A DNA stretch of 5,245 nucleotides, taken from the NCBI RefSeq assembly GCF_046557915.1, contig NZ_JBHEBG010000012.1, positions 1-5,245 of the forward strand, read 5' to 3'. The notes below the pieces were generated by a model. It saw only the letters and a list, made by a program, of their open reading frames with translations, did no database searches and had not been told where the DNA came from. This DNA comes from JBHEBG01 sp046557915 (GTDB lineage: Bacteria > Bacteroidota > Bacteroidia > Flavobacteriales > Flavobacteriaceae). Below are positions 1 through 5,245 of the stretch, piece by piece. A program made the translations under genes and the position numbers. How positions within the stretch are numbered: the first letter of the stretch is position 1; each line of letters opens with the position of its first letter.

Positions 1-249
1 ATAAACATCGATGTAAGATCGCATACCGATAGCCGTGCCAATGATGCCTATAACATGGCATTATCCGGAAGAAGGGCTAAATCTACCGTAGATTATCTGA
101 TATCTAAGGGCATTTCAAAGACCAGACTAACGAGCAAGGGCTATGGCGAAAGCCAATTGGTGAACCATTGTTCCAACGGTGTGCCCTGTACAAAAGCCGA
201 ACACCAGCTCAACCGAAGAAGTGAGTTTATTGTTGAATTAAAAAAATAG
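1..249 (+). CDS. OmpA-family peptidoglycan-binding protein, C-terminal end only
   Basis: Frame 1 is open from the window edge to a TAG stop at 247-249, giving the last 82 residues of a larger protein. They match the second half of the OmpA-like domain, which binds diaminopimelate in peptidoglycan and tethers outer-membrane proteins to the cell wall. Visible landmarks are 'SHTDSRANDAYNMALSGRRA' (visible residues 7-26), 'YLISKGISKTRLTSKGYGES', a Cys pair around 'NHCSNGVPC', and the closing 'NRRSEFIVEL'. The Asp of 'HTD' (visible residue 10) and the second Arg of 'GRR' (residue 25) are 15 residues apart, the same spacing as the two ligand-binding residues of E. coli OmpA (Asp271, Arg286), so binding should be intact. 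The ATG at 55 is internal to the domain and is not the real start. Many flavobacterial OmpA-domain proteins carry TPR or beta-propeller repeats upstream, but nothing here shows what this one carries. Family assignment is secure; the specific subfamily is unknown. Confidence 0.95.
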   Translation: MNIDVRSHTDSRANDAYNMALSGRRAKSTVDYLISKGISKTRLTSKGYGESQLVNHCSNGVPCTKAEHQLNRRSEFIVELKK

Positions 250-314
250 AGTAATATGAAAATTGGCTGTGTTATGCCTATATCATATCCATAGAATATC
301 ATCCACGAATCAAT

Positions 315-815
315 ATGGAATCCTCAATCTTAAGGACTGTGAAGTATTTCATACAATATTGTTTGCAAAAACTTCTTTTCTTAAGAAAGAATTGTTTTAA
401 CAAAAAACACCGTCTATTCTTTTATAGTTATCAAGTAGATTCCAATAAAGACTTACTGAATGACTACAGCGGCCTCCTGATAAGGTACTATATAAACCAG
501 TATTGCCATTTGAAGGTAATGGATTATAAGTTGATCGCAACAAAAGAGTTTAAGGAAGAAAACACCAAAGAGTCAGATCCCACCAAGCACCTTTTTTATT
601 ATATGCTGATAGATCATGAGCAGACCACTGTTGCTATAAAGAGTCTACCTGTATTGGATACCTTTCCATTCTTGGACAGCGACTTTTTTGATATCAGAAT
701 TCCATTAAGAAATACAGCAAAACGGATAAAGATCTATAGGAATAAGAATCTACTGATATCTCACTTCATTCCTACATATCATATGAGAACCCCTTGGCGA
801 TATGCCTTTAAGTAA
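315..815 (+). CDS. Hypothetical basic, aromatic-rich protein (166 aa)
   Basis: I do not recognise this protein. It starts at ATG 315, 65 bp after the OmpA stop, and ends with TAA at 813-815. The frame is open upstream only back to 255 with no earlier ATG, and the next internal Met is residue 69, so 315 is the only sensible start. No Shine-Dalgarno sequence is visible, which is normal in Bacteroidota. The product is rich in Tyr, Phe, Lys and Arg and has no signal peptide, no clear membrane span and no recognisable catalytic motif. The N-terminus ('ILRTVKYFIQYCLQKLLFLR') could form a basic amphipathic helix. The middle is charged ('KEFKEENTKESDPTKH'). The C-terminal half looks beta-rich and hydrophobic ('LPVLDTFPFLDSDFFDIRIP', then 'RIKIYRNKNLLISHFIPTYH'). 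A folded cytoplasmic or membrane-associated protein is plausible. It could be an orphan or a remnant of a larger gene; the unbroken 500-bp frame argues that it is real. Confidence 0.6.
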   Translation: MESSILRTVKYFIQYCLQKLLFLRKNCFNKKHRLFFYSYQVDSNKDLLNDYSGLLIRYYINQYCHLKVMDYKLIATKEFKEENTKESDPTKHLFYYMLIDHEQTTVAIKSLPVLDTFPFLDSDFFDIRIPLRNTAKRIKIYRNKNLLISHFIPTYHMRTPWRYAFK

Positions 816-1163
816 TTTCCTTTTTCGGCCTTAATACAATCCATATTAAATACATCGCTATAAGGGATTCATAGGCCCTCTTGCCTTCGCTTACGCAGCA
901 TCTAACTTGGACGCATCCAATACAAGTAGTACATATTATCCATAACTGTACATCCCAATTATAAAGGGGGCAATTCTTCAAATACCGGAAAAGGGATATA
1001 ATTACCTATTAGCAAATGAAACAAACCGTTCGCTGAACACGACCTTTTTTTGGAGGGGTACCACTTTAATTTTGAGTTCAAATAGCGCTAACAAATGATC
1101 TGGCCTTACCAGCTCTTATGTTCAGACTATGGAAAAATCAATTTCAATATAAGTAACCCAATC
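816..1163. other. Intergenic region, no convincing gene
   Basis: This stretch of about 350 bp separates the hypothetical gene from the giant surface-protein gene. All forward frames are interrupted. On the minus strand a frame is open from about 1005 down to a stop at 808-810, but it has no usable start codon and a Cys-rich, unconvincing product. No strong stem-loop followed by a T-run was found; the best candidate, AGGG at 863-866 with CCCT at 876-879, has only a 4-bp stem and no T tract. The 3' part holds a candidate promoter around 1049-1074 and two small inverted repeats (GTTC-GCT-GAAC at 1028-1038 and TTTGA-GT-TCAAA at 1071-1082). The length suggests that the large gene is transcribed from its own promoter rather than by read-through. 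Confidence 0.6.
1049..1074 (+). promoter_or_regulatory. Candidate Bacteroidota-type promoter for the giant adhesin gene
   Basis: TAATTTTG at 1067-1074 is an exact match to the Bacteroidota -7 box TAnnTTTG, recognised by the divergent housekeeping sigma factor of this phylum. The nearest upstream TTTG, a possible -33 element, is at 1049-1052, leaving only 14 bp between the boxes, shorter than the roughly 17-23 bp usually reported. The -33 assignment is therefore weak. Transcription would begin around 1080, giving a leader of about 80 nt to the ATG at 1164. An 8-base box with two free positions can occur by chance in AT-rich DNA. Confidence 0.35.
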
Positions 1164-1241
1164 ATGAGAAAAAAAATGCACTTTAATGCCGTGTTCCTTT
1201 TAGTATTACTATGGGTTTTTGGCTCTCAGACAGTACAATCA
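1164..1241 (+). other. Sec signal peptide of the giant adhesin
   Basis: Residues 1-26 have the three classical parts: a basic n-region (MRKK), a hydrophobic core (about residues 9-19, 'AVFLLVLLWVF') and a polar c-region ending 'GSQTVQS'. The most likely cut is after Ser26, leaving Gln27-Cys28 at the mature N-terminus. The Cys is not preceded by a lipobox (Gln at -1), so this is not a lipoprotein signal. It directs the chain through Sec into the periplasm, from where an outer-membrane export step would be needed. Confidence 0.85.
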
Positions 1242-4200
1242 CAATGCGATCCTAACAATTTTACGGTAACCGTTACCGATGGTACCTGCCCAAGCAATGG
1301 AAATATTGCAGTGGCCTTGCCAGGTGGTTCACCTTGTGTAGGATGGCAAGCCATCCTTACATTCCCAGGAGGGTTGGAAACTGTACTTAATATCCCCGAT
1401 ACGGGAGGGCCAATTAATTTTGACAATCTTGCTGCAGGTAGCTATATGGTTAGATTGATAAATGGCGCTACAGAAATACAATCCCCAGATAACCCCATTA
1501 CGGTAACAAGTAGTTACCAAGCCATGGACATTAGCAGTACCAACACGGCACCCTCTTGCCCTGGTGCTACCGATGCAACACTAACTATTAATATAAACAG
1601 TGGAGGAAACGGCCCTTTTCAATATACGGTTACCCCTCCTGCACCCGGCCTTGTACAAACCTTTGGCCCCACCCCAGATACAGCACACACATTTACAGGT
1701 ATGGACGGCGGCGAAACCGTTTCTTTTGAGGTAACCGATCTGGGATGTTCCGTATCTCAATCACAAAACCCTGTTATCGATGATAATACCACACTGCCAT
1801 CCGAATATGAAAATGCTACGTTTCAAAGGAAGTGTAGCCCCGACTGCAATTCATATGATGGTACATTTTTTACAACCGTTAATTCTGCAAATGGCAGAAC
1901 TACGATACAACAACCCGGTAACGCTACAATAAGCGTTAATGGAGGTGTTCCACAAAATTTGGTAGTGCTAAATGTAAATGGCAGCTCCGTATCTTTTACT
2001 TATCCTCCCGGACTGGACGAAAATGTTCCTTATGTGCTTGCTTTCAACGATGGATGTAGCACTTTTGGTGCATCCAAAACCATGCTGCCGGTTGATGATA
2101 CCCTATTAAACATAGATCAACAAATTACTTATGCCCTCGACTGTTCCCCTATCCTTACCGTAGATGCAATTAGTCTAGATAGCGATGGATCGGACACCTA
2201 CAATATGTTCTGCGCAACCAATAGCATCACCATAGAACAGGAAACCCCTGCCGGTTCCAATATATGGGTAAATATACCCTTGGTAGGAGGTACTCCCAAC
2301 CCTTTGAGCGCAGGTAGTTTTTCCGATTATTATACACTGCCCGGGGAAGGAACGTATCGGATTACGGGTATGGATAATTGTCATTCGGTACCTGTTGAAT
2401 TTACTACACCTCCACTCTCGGATCCGTTGAATGACATAAGAATAGTTTCTGCCAGCTCCATTTTGGAAGGGACCGGAGCTTTTGTGGTAGATAGAGTTCC
2501 GGGTCAGCCTAGTTCTAATCCCATTCCGGAGACCACGTATACCATACGCCCAGTACCATTTCAATCCAGTATTACCATCAACCCTACCCAGCCCTTTAAC
2601 CTGGGGGGTGCATACACCCTAAATTTCCCATTGGCTTACACCACAACCACCAATCGTTCCATTATAGGTGATCTTCCTCCTGGGGAGTATGAAATTACGA
2701 CAACCGATATCTGTGGCAATTTAGCCGTACAACTGCATACCATTACAAGGATCGCCCAATATACCCCAGAAATTGTACCATTTAGTGGGTGCGCCAATTC
2801 GGGCAGGATCGAATACGACATGAATACGATCAACGTAGCTAATTCTATCGGTCCTCCTAGAGTGAACACCATAGTGGAGCTATGGACCGATGATGGCAGT
2901 GGCAATCCAGGAACACTTATAACGGATGATATTCCCGAATCCGGATTGGTAGGATCTTTTAATAACCTTGCCGCCGGGGATTATGTGATACGGTTTTCAG
3001 GGATCAATTTCCAATCGAACAATGCCAATGAGGTTTTCTCAGCTACTACTGGAAATAATAATGATCGCGAATATTGGACAGCAGTAACTATTGCGCCTTT
3101 TCAAAATATTACCGCAACTACGGCGGGTGCGTTCTGTGATTTTACCAACCCCAATACCGGGATTGTCTATACTGAAATCATAAGTGGAACACCCACCTAT
3201 CCTATTACCTATGAGTTGTTTGCAACTTCGGATTTGCTCAATCCTGTGCAGACCTATCAGGAAACGGACAATTCCACAACCAGTCATCTTTTTGAAAATA
3301 TTTCGGCAGGAGATTATGTAGTCAGAATAACGACACCCTGTGATGGTGTAGATTTAAACGTAAATCTAATACCTGCTCCCATAACAGCCGTATTAACGGC
3401 AGATAACAATCCTATTTGTGCTCCAGGAGGTGATGTGGAGTTGTCCATAAATTTACCGGTAAGTATTTTTGATATTACTTGGACCGATAATCTTGGCAAT
3501 ACGGTAGGATTGGGTACTCCGATTACGGTAACCGTCAATGCCACCACAACCTATACGGCAAGCTATGCTATAAAACCGGCGTTTTGTCCTGCTGCGCCTA
3601 TAAACAGCAACGATATTACCATTACGGTTAACCCCAATATTACGCAAGTAGGAACGGAAACCAGCAGCTGTAACCTACAAGGTACCCAATACACCCTTGT
3701 GGTTGAAGTGGCCGGAACTGGACCCTACACAGCTATAGGTACCGGAGCTCCAGGTACTTTCGCAGGAAATATATGGACCTCAGATCCTATCACGGCAGGA
3801 ATCGATTACAATGTTGACTTTACAGATGTCAATGCCTGTAATACCCTCAATGTGGCCGGAACTGCCCCCAATTGTTGTTTATTGGACCTAAGTCTTACGG
3901 CATCGGATATAAACCTTTGTTTGAATCCCGGGCCATTCATTACCACTATTGCAAATACTACAATTGGGCTTACCTACGAGGTACGCGATCAAAACGGTAT
4001 TTCTTTTATCCCCGCCCTAACAGGCGTAGGAAACGGTGGAGATCTTTCAATTAATATTCCACCCTTAAATGTTCCCCCGGGTGGTACCGATTATCAGGTA
4101 TTTGTAACCAACGGTATTCCGGGTTGTATTGGCATGCTTGTAGACCCAGTCTCATTTATAAATGGCAACCCAAATACATCGTTGAACGTAACCGGAGATA

Positions 4201-5245
4201 CCGTTTGTGCAGGCGATGCTGCCACAGTCACTATATCCAATTCGCAGTTTGGAGTTAATTATCAACTCTTACTGTTTGGCGCTCCCCTTAACCCAGCAGT
4301 AACAGGTGCGGGTACGGGAGGAGATTTACTGCTTACCATACCTGCCGGACACCCACAGCTTGTTACGGGAATATATGACGTAGAGGCTTCTAGCCCAGGA
4401 TGTAGTACAGTAACCCTGAACCAGTCTGCGACCATTACGGTAAATGCCTTGCCTACCTTTTCAATATCCGTTCCGGCAACGTGCTCGCCAGATCTTACAA
4501 CCTATTCATTAGAAGTGATAGTAAGTGCGGGGACAGTGAGCAGTACCTCGGGAAGTGTGACAAATACCTCAGGAAATACCTGGACTATTACTGGTGTGAC
4601 ATCAGGAACCAATATTACCATAACATCCACGGATGCCAATGGTTGTATTGCCACCTTAAATATTACAGCACCCGACTGTAGTTGCCCTGTAGTTAACGCT
4701 CCAATAAGTGGGGGTGACCAGAGCTATTGTGTGGGAAGTGCAATTCCTGCATTAACCGCAGTTGTAAGTCCTGGAGAAACTGTTGATTGGTATGATGCTC
4801 CAGTAGGAGGTTCCTTGATACTGGCAGGGAGTACAATTTATACACCCGCGGCCCCAGGAAGCTATTATACGGAAGCTAGAAATACTACAAATAATTGTAT
4901 TAGTACTTCGCGTACTCAAATAACATTGACCGAGAACGCCTTGCCAATAGTTATTTTTACTGACCCTGCCAATATATGTGTGGATGCTAGTGCCCTAGAT
5001 CTTACAACGTTTGTAAACCAGACTGGAGGGACCTTTAGCGGAACCGGGGTAACGGGCAACAGTTTTGACCCCGCCACGGCCGGAACAGGGACACAAACCC
5101 TTACCTATGAATTTACCAATGCCAACGGATGTACCAGTAGCGATACTGCACAGATTAACGTAACTGCACTATTGGCACAAACAGGTACGGAGACTATCTC
5201 ATGTGCCCTGGATGGCCAAAGCTACGTACTTACAGTGCTGCTAAA
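1164..5245 (+). CDS. Giant secreted multi-repeat surface protein, SprB/CHU_C-type adhesin (5' part)
   Basis: One frame runs without a stop from ATG 1164 to the window end, giving 1360 complete codons with the 3' end missing. The product begins with a signal peptide and continues as a chain of beta-sandwich modules rich in Thr, Asn, Gly, Pro and Val, with few Lys and regularly placed Cys, typical of exported flavobacterial adhesins. Order by residue: signal peptide 1-26; about seven SprB-like repeats 27-739; Ig-like module 740-827; Cys/Trp module A1 828-906; tandem modules B1 and B2 907-1097; A2 1099-1175; CHU_C-associated Ig-like module 1176-1261; 'GGTFSGTGV' module 1262-1338; start of A3 from 1339. 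Proteins of this build normally end in a T9SS sorting domain and act in adhesion or gliding; here the C-terminus is out of view, so export route and role are inferred. Start choice: ATG 1164 puts 'MRKK' directly before the hydrophobic core. An in-frame ATG at 1095 would add 23 residues and bury the signal peptide; ATG 1176 would lose the basic residues. No Shine-Dalgarno sequence is seen. Confidence 0.93.
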   Translation, partial: MRKKMHFNAVFLLVLLWVFGSQTVQSQCDPNNFTVTVTDGTCPSNGNIAVALPGGSPCVGWQAILTFPGGLETVLNIPDTGGPINFDNLAAGSYMVRLINGATEIQSPDNPITVTSSYQAMDISSTNTAPSCPGATDATLTININSGGNGPFQYTVTPPAPGLVQTFGPTPDTAHTFTGMDGGETVSFEVTDLGCSVSQSQNPVIDDNTTLPSEYENATFQRKCSPDCNSYDGTFFTTVNSANGRTTIQQPGNATISVNGGVPQNLVVLNVNGSSVSFTYPPGLDENVPYVLAFNDGCSTFGASKTMLPVDDTLLNIDQQITYALDCSPILTVDAISLDSDGSDTYNMFCATNSITIEQETPAGSNIWVNIPLVGGTPNPLSAGSFSDYYTLPGEGTYRITGMDNCHSVPVEFTTPPLSDPLNDIRIVSASSILEGTGAFVVDRVPGQPSSNPIPETTYTIRPVPFQSSITINPTQPFNLGGAYTLNFPLAYTTTTNRSIIGDLPPGEYEITTTDICGNLAVQLHTITRIAQYTPEIVPFSGCANSGRIEYDMNTINVANSIGPPRVNTIVELWTDDGSGNPGTLITDDIPESGLVGSFNNLAAGDYVIRFSGINFQSNNANEVFSATTGNNNDREYWTAVTIAPFQNITATTAGAFCDFTNPNTGIVYTEIISGTPTYPITYELFATSDLLNPVQTYQETDNSTTSHLFENISAGDYVVRITTPCDGVDLNVNLIPAPITAVLTADNNPICAPGGDVELSINLPVSIFDITWTDNLGNTVGLGTPITVTVNATTTYTASYAIKPAFCPAAPINSNDITITVNPNITQVGTETSSCNLQGTQYTLVVEVAGTGPYTAIGTGAPGTFAGNIWTSDPITAGIDYNVDFTDVNACNTLNVAGTAPNCCLLDLSLTASDINLCLNPGPFITTIANTTIGLTYEVRDQNGISFIPALTGVGNGGDLSINIPPLNVPPGGTDYQVFVTNGIPGCIGMLVDPVSFINGNPNTSLNVTGDTVCAGDAATVTISNSQFGVNYQLLLFGAPLNPAVTGAGTGGDLLLTIPAGHPQLVTGIYDVEASSPGCSTVTLNQSATITVNALPTFSISVPATCSPDLTTYSLEVIVSAGTVSSTSGSVTNTSGNTWTITGVTSGTNITITSTDANGCIATLNITAPDCSCPVVNAPISGGDQSYCVGSAIPALTAVVSPGETVDWYDAPVGGSLILAGSTIYTPAAPGSYYTEARNTTNNCISTSRTQITLTENALPIVIFTDPANICVDASALDLTTFVNQTGGTFSGTGVTGNSFDPATAGTGTQTLTYEFTNANGCTSSDTAQINVTALLAQTGTETISCALDGQSYVLTVLL
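1242..3380 (+). repeat. Array of about seven diverged SprB-like beta-sandwich repeats
   Basis: Residues 27-739 show a recurring late-strand motif of the form L-x-A/P-G-x-Y-x-V/I-R/T. Clear copies are 'NLAAGSYMVRL' (Gly92), 'LPGEGTYRITG' (Gly396), 'DLPPGEYEITT' (Gly507), 'NLAAGDYVIRF' (Gly605) and 'ISAGDYVVRIT' (Gly716). Two weaker copies are 'MDGGETVSFEV' (Gly183) and 'LDENVPYVLAF' (about residue 288). The spacings are 91, 105, 108, 111, 98 and 111 residues, which indicates seven modules in series. Several open with a Cys shortly before a Gly- or Asn-rich turn; the second ('SCPGATDATLTININ', then 'GGNGPFQY') is the closest to the SprB repeat of the flavobacterial gliding adhesin. Modules have diverged strongly in sequence, so they are old duplications rather than recent ones. 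Such arrays usually act as stalks or ligand-binding surfaces. Exact boundaries are approximate. Confidence 0.7.
3381..3644 (+). other. Ig-like module of CHU_C-associated style
   Basis: Residues 740-827 open with 'ITAVLTADNNPICAPGGDVE' (Cys752), have a Trp in the next strand ('ITWTDNLGNTVG', Trp773) and end 'ITVTVNATTTYTASYAIKPA' followed by 'ITITVNPN'. The layout (Cys near the first strand, W-x-D-x-x-G turn, 'TTTYTA' strand, closing 'ITVNP') is that of the Ig-like modules commonly found in T9SS-exported Bacteroidota proteins. It links the SprB-like array to the Cys/Trp modules. Assignment rests on pattern recognition only. Confidence 0.6.
3645..3881 (+). repeat. Cys/Trp module A, copy 1
   Basis: Residues 828-906 begin 'QVGTETSSCNLQGTQYTLVV' and share a fixed frame with copies 2 and 3: Cys836, a 'YTLVVEV' strand, Trp871 in 'NIWTSDPITAG', then 'FTDVNACNTLNV' with Cys892, and a terminal Cys pair (904-905) in 'APNCC'. 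Cys836 to Trp871 is 35 residues and Cys836 to Cys892 is 56, close to 33 and 54 in copy 2. Four cysteines in a compact exported module suggest two disulfides. I have no firm family name for it; it resembles modules seen in other flavobacterial adhesins. Confidence 0.65.
3882..4454 (+). repeat. Tandem modules B1 and B2
   Basis: Two adjacent copies of about 95 residues occupy 907-1003 and 1004-1097. Both have a Cys near the start (Cys919; Cys1015), a strand reading 'GLTYEVRDQNG' or 'GVNYQLLLFGA', a shared turn 'GNGGDLSINIP' or 'GTGGDLLLTIP' (Asp960; Asp1054), a 'YQVFVT' or 'YDVEAS' strand, and 'PGC' near the end. The two Asp residues of the GGDL turn are 94 residues apart. The copies are alike in pattern but only moderately in sequence. 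They sit between the A1 and A2 modules as an inserted pair. Function is unknown beyond being part of the extracellular chain. Confidence 0.7.
4458..4688 (+). repeat. Cys/Trp module A, copy 2
   Basis: Residues 1099-1175 repeat the A frame: 'TCSPDLTTYSLEVIV' (Cys1107), Trp1140 in 'NTWTITGVTSG', 'STDANGCIATLNI' (Cys1161), and 'APDCSCP' (Cys1172, Cys1174) as the counterpart of 'APNCC' in copy 1. It passes directly into the Ig-like module that follows. From memory, the 'CSCP' junction followed by a 'WYDA..GG' module is a frequent pairing in flavobacterial T9SS substrates. Confidence 0.65.
4689..4946 (+). other. CHU_C-associated Ig-like domain
   Basis: Residues 1176-1261 carry the signature of the Ig-like domain often attached to CHU_C-type proteins: 'GGDQSYCVGSAIPALTAVV' (Cys1189), then 'VDWYDAPVGGSLI' (residues 1207-1219), 'IYTPAAPGSYYTEARN', and 'NCISTSRTQITLTENALP' (Cys1245). 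Cys1189 and Cys1245 are well placed for a disulfide across the sandwich. This is the most readily recognised module in the protein and the best single clue to its family. Confidence 0.8.
4947..5177 (+). other. 'GGTFSGTGV' beta-sandwich module
   Basis: Residues 1262-1338 read 'IVIFTDPANICVDASALDLT', then 'GGTFSGTGVTGNSFDPATAG' and 'LTYEFTNANGCTSSDTAQIN'. The Cys1272/Cys1323 pair, the 'GGTFSGxGV..NxFDPxxAG' loop and the 'YxxTNANGC' strand are a widespread pattern in repeats of Bacteroidota surface proteins that end with gliding-motility-associated C-terminal domains. It is probably an Ig-fold spacer or ligand-binding unit. It joins the CHU_C-associated domain to the third A module. Confidence 0.75.
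5178..5245 (+). repeat. Cys/Trp module A, copy 3 (cut by window end)
   Basis: Residues 1339 onward, 'QTGTETISCALDGQSYVLTV', align with the opening of copy 1 ('QVGTETSSCNLQGTQYTLVV') with the Cys (1347 against 836) and Tyr in register. The repeat shows that the A-containing block begins again here, so further copies are likely beyond the window. Confidence 0.7.

Noticed and set aside
256..294. Twelve-codon peptide 'MKIGCVMPISYP' after the OmpA gene
   Set aside because: Too short, with no ribosome-binding signal or conserved feature; likely chance.
863..879. AGGG/CCCT stem as a terminator for the 315-815 gene
   Set aside because: The stem is only 4 bp with a 9-nt loop and no T-run follows.
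808..1005. Minus-strand open frame of about 65 codons in the intergenic region, ending 'SEGKRAYESLIAMYLIWIVL' plus a short basic tail
   Set aside because: The only in-frame ATG leaves about 15 codons, the upstream half is Cys/Trp-rich and unlike a protein, its stop lies inside the end of the 315-815 gene, and no family is recognised. A decayed gene remnant cannot be excluded.
1164..1250. Lipoprotein reading of the N-terminus because of Cys28
   Set aside because: The residues before the Cys (V-Q-S-Q) do not form a lipobox; a standard signal peptide cut after Ser26 fits better.
1226..3647. Several minus-strand frames of 63-129 codons inside the giant gene
   Set aside because: They lie opposite one continuous, clearly modular coding frame. 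Their products have no recognisable domain.
3872..4681. Two plus-strand frames (3872-4054 and 4481-4681) inside the giant gene
   Set aside because: Both are in another frame from the adhesin (offset 2) and encode Tyr/Arg- or Ser-rich peptides without meaning; they are shadows.

Overview
The window looks like part of a genome from the phylum Bacteroidota, most likely a marine or soil member of the Flavobacteriia. Three things point there. The 5' end carries the C-terminus of an OmpA-type peptidoglycan-anchoring protein. The 3' three-quarters is one huge secreted, Thr/Asn/Gly-rich, lysine-poor protein built of SprB-like and CHU_C-associated Ig-like modules. The start of the large gene has no Shine-Dalgarno sequence, and a match to the Bacteroidota -7 box (TAnnTTTG) lies upstream. 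The taxonomic call is inferred from protein style, since no rRNA or marker gene is present.

Layout: (1) nt 1-249, end of an OmpA-family gene whose start lies outside the window. (2) nt 315-815, an unrecognised basic, aromatic-rich 166-residue protein. (3) nt 816-1163, about 350 bp without a convincing gene, with a candidate promoter near its 3' end. (4) nt 1164-5245, one uninterrupted frame of 1360 visible codons that runs off the window. It is a giant cell-surface adhesin-like protein with an N-terminal signal peptide. Short open frames within this region on either strand are shadows of this gene.

The giant protein is modular. A signal peptide (about residues 1-26) is followed by roughly seven diverged beta-sandwich repeats of about 90-110 residues, most marked by a 'NLxAGxYxVR'-like strand. 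Then come an Ig-like module, a Cys/Trp-marked module (A1), two tandem copies of a 'GGDLxxxIP' module (B1, B2), a second Cys/Trp module (A2), a CHU_C-associated Ig-like module ('DWYDAPxGG'), a 'GGTFSGTGV' module, and the start of a third Cys/Trp module (A3) cut by the window edge. No C-terminal sorting domain is in view. By family precedent such proteins leave the cell through the type IX secretion system (T9SS) and serve in adhesion or gliding, but that part is inference.

How the genes may work together: in many flavobacteria giant repeat adhesins sit beside PorP/SprF-type outer-membrane proteins and OmpA-family proteins that help export or anchor them. The OmpA tail here may close a preceding cassette of that kind, with the giant gene opening the next. 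The window does not contain enough to prove this. I see no CRISPR array, mobile element, RNA gene or clear terminator. I do not see a demonstrably new biological system; the most original material is the mosaic repeat architecture and the orphan ORF between the two surface-protein genes.
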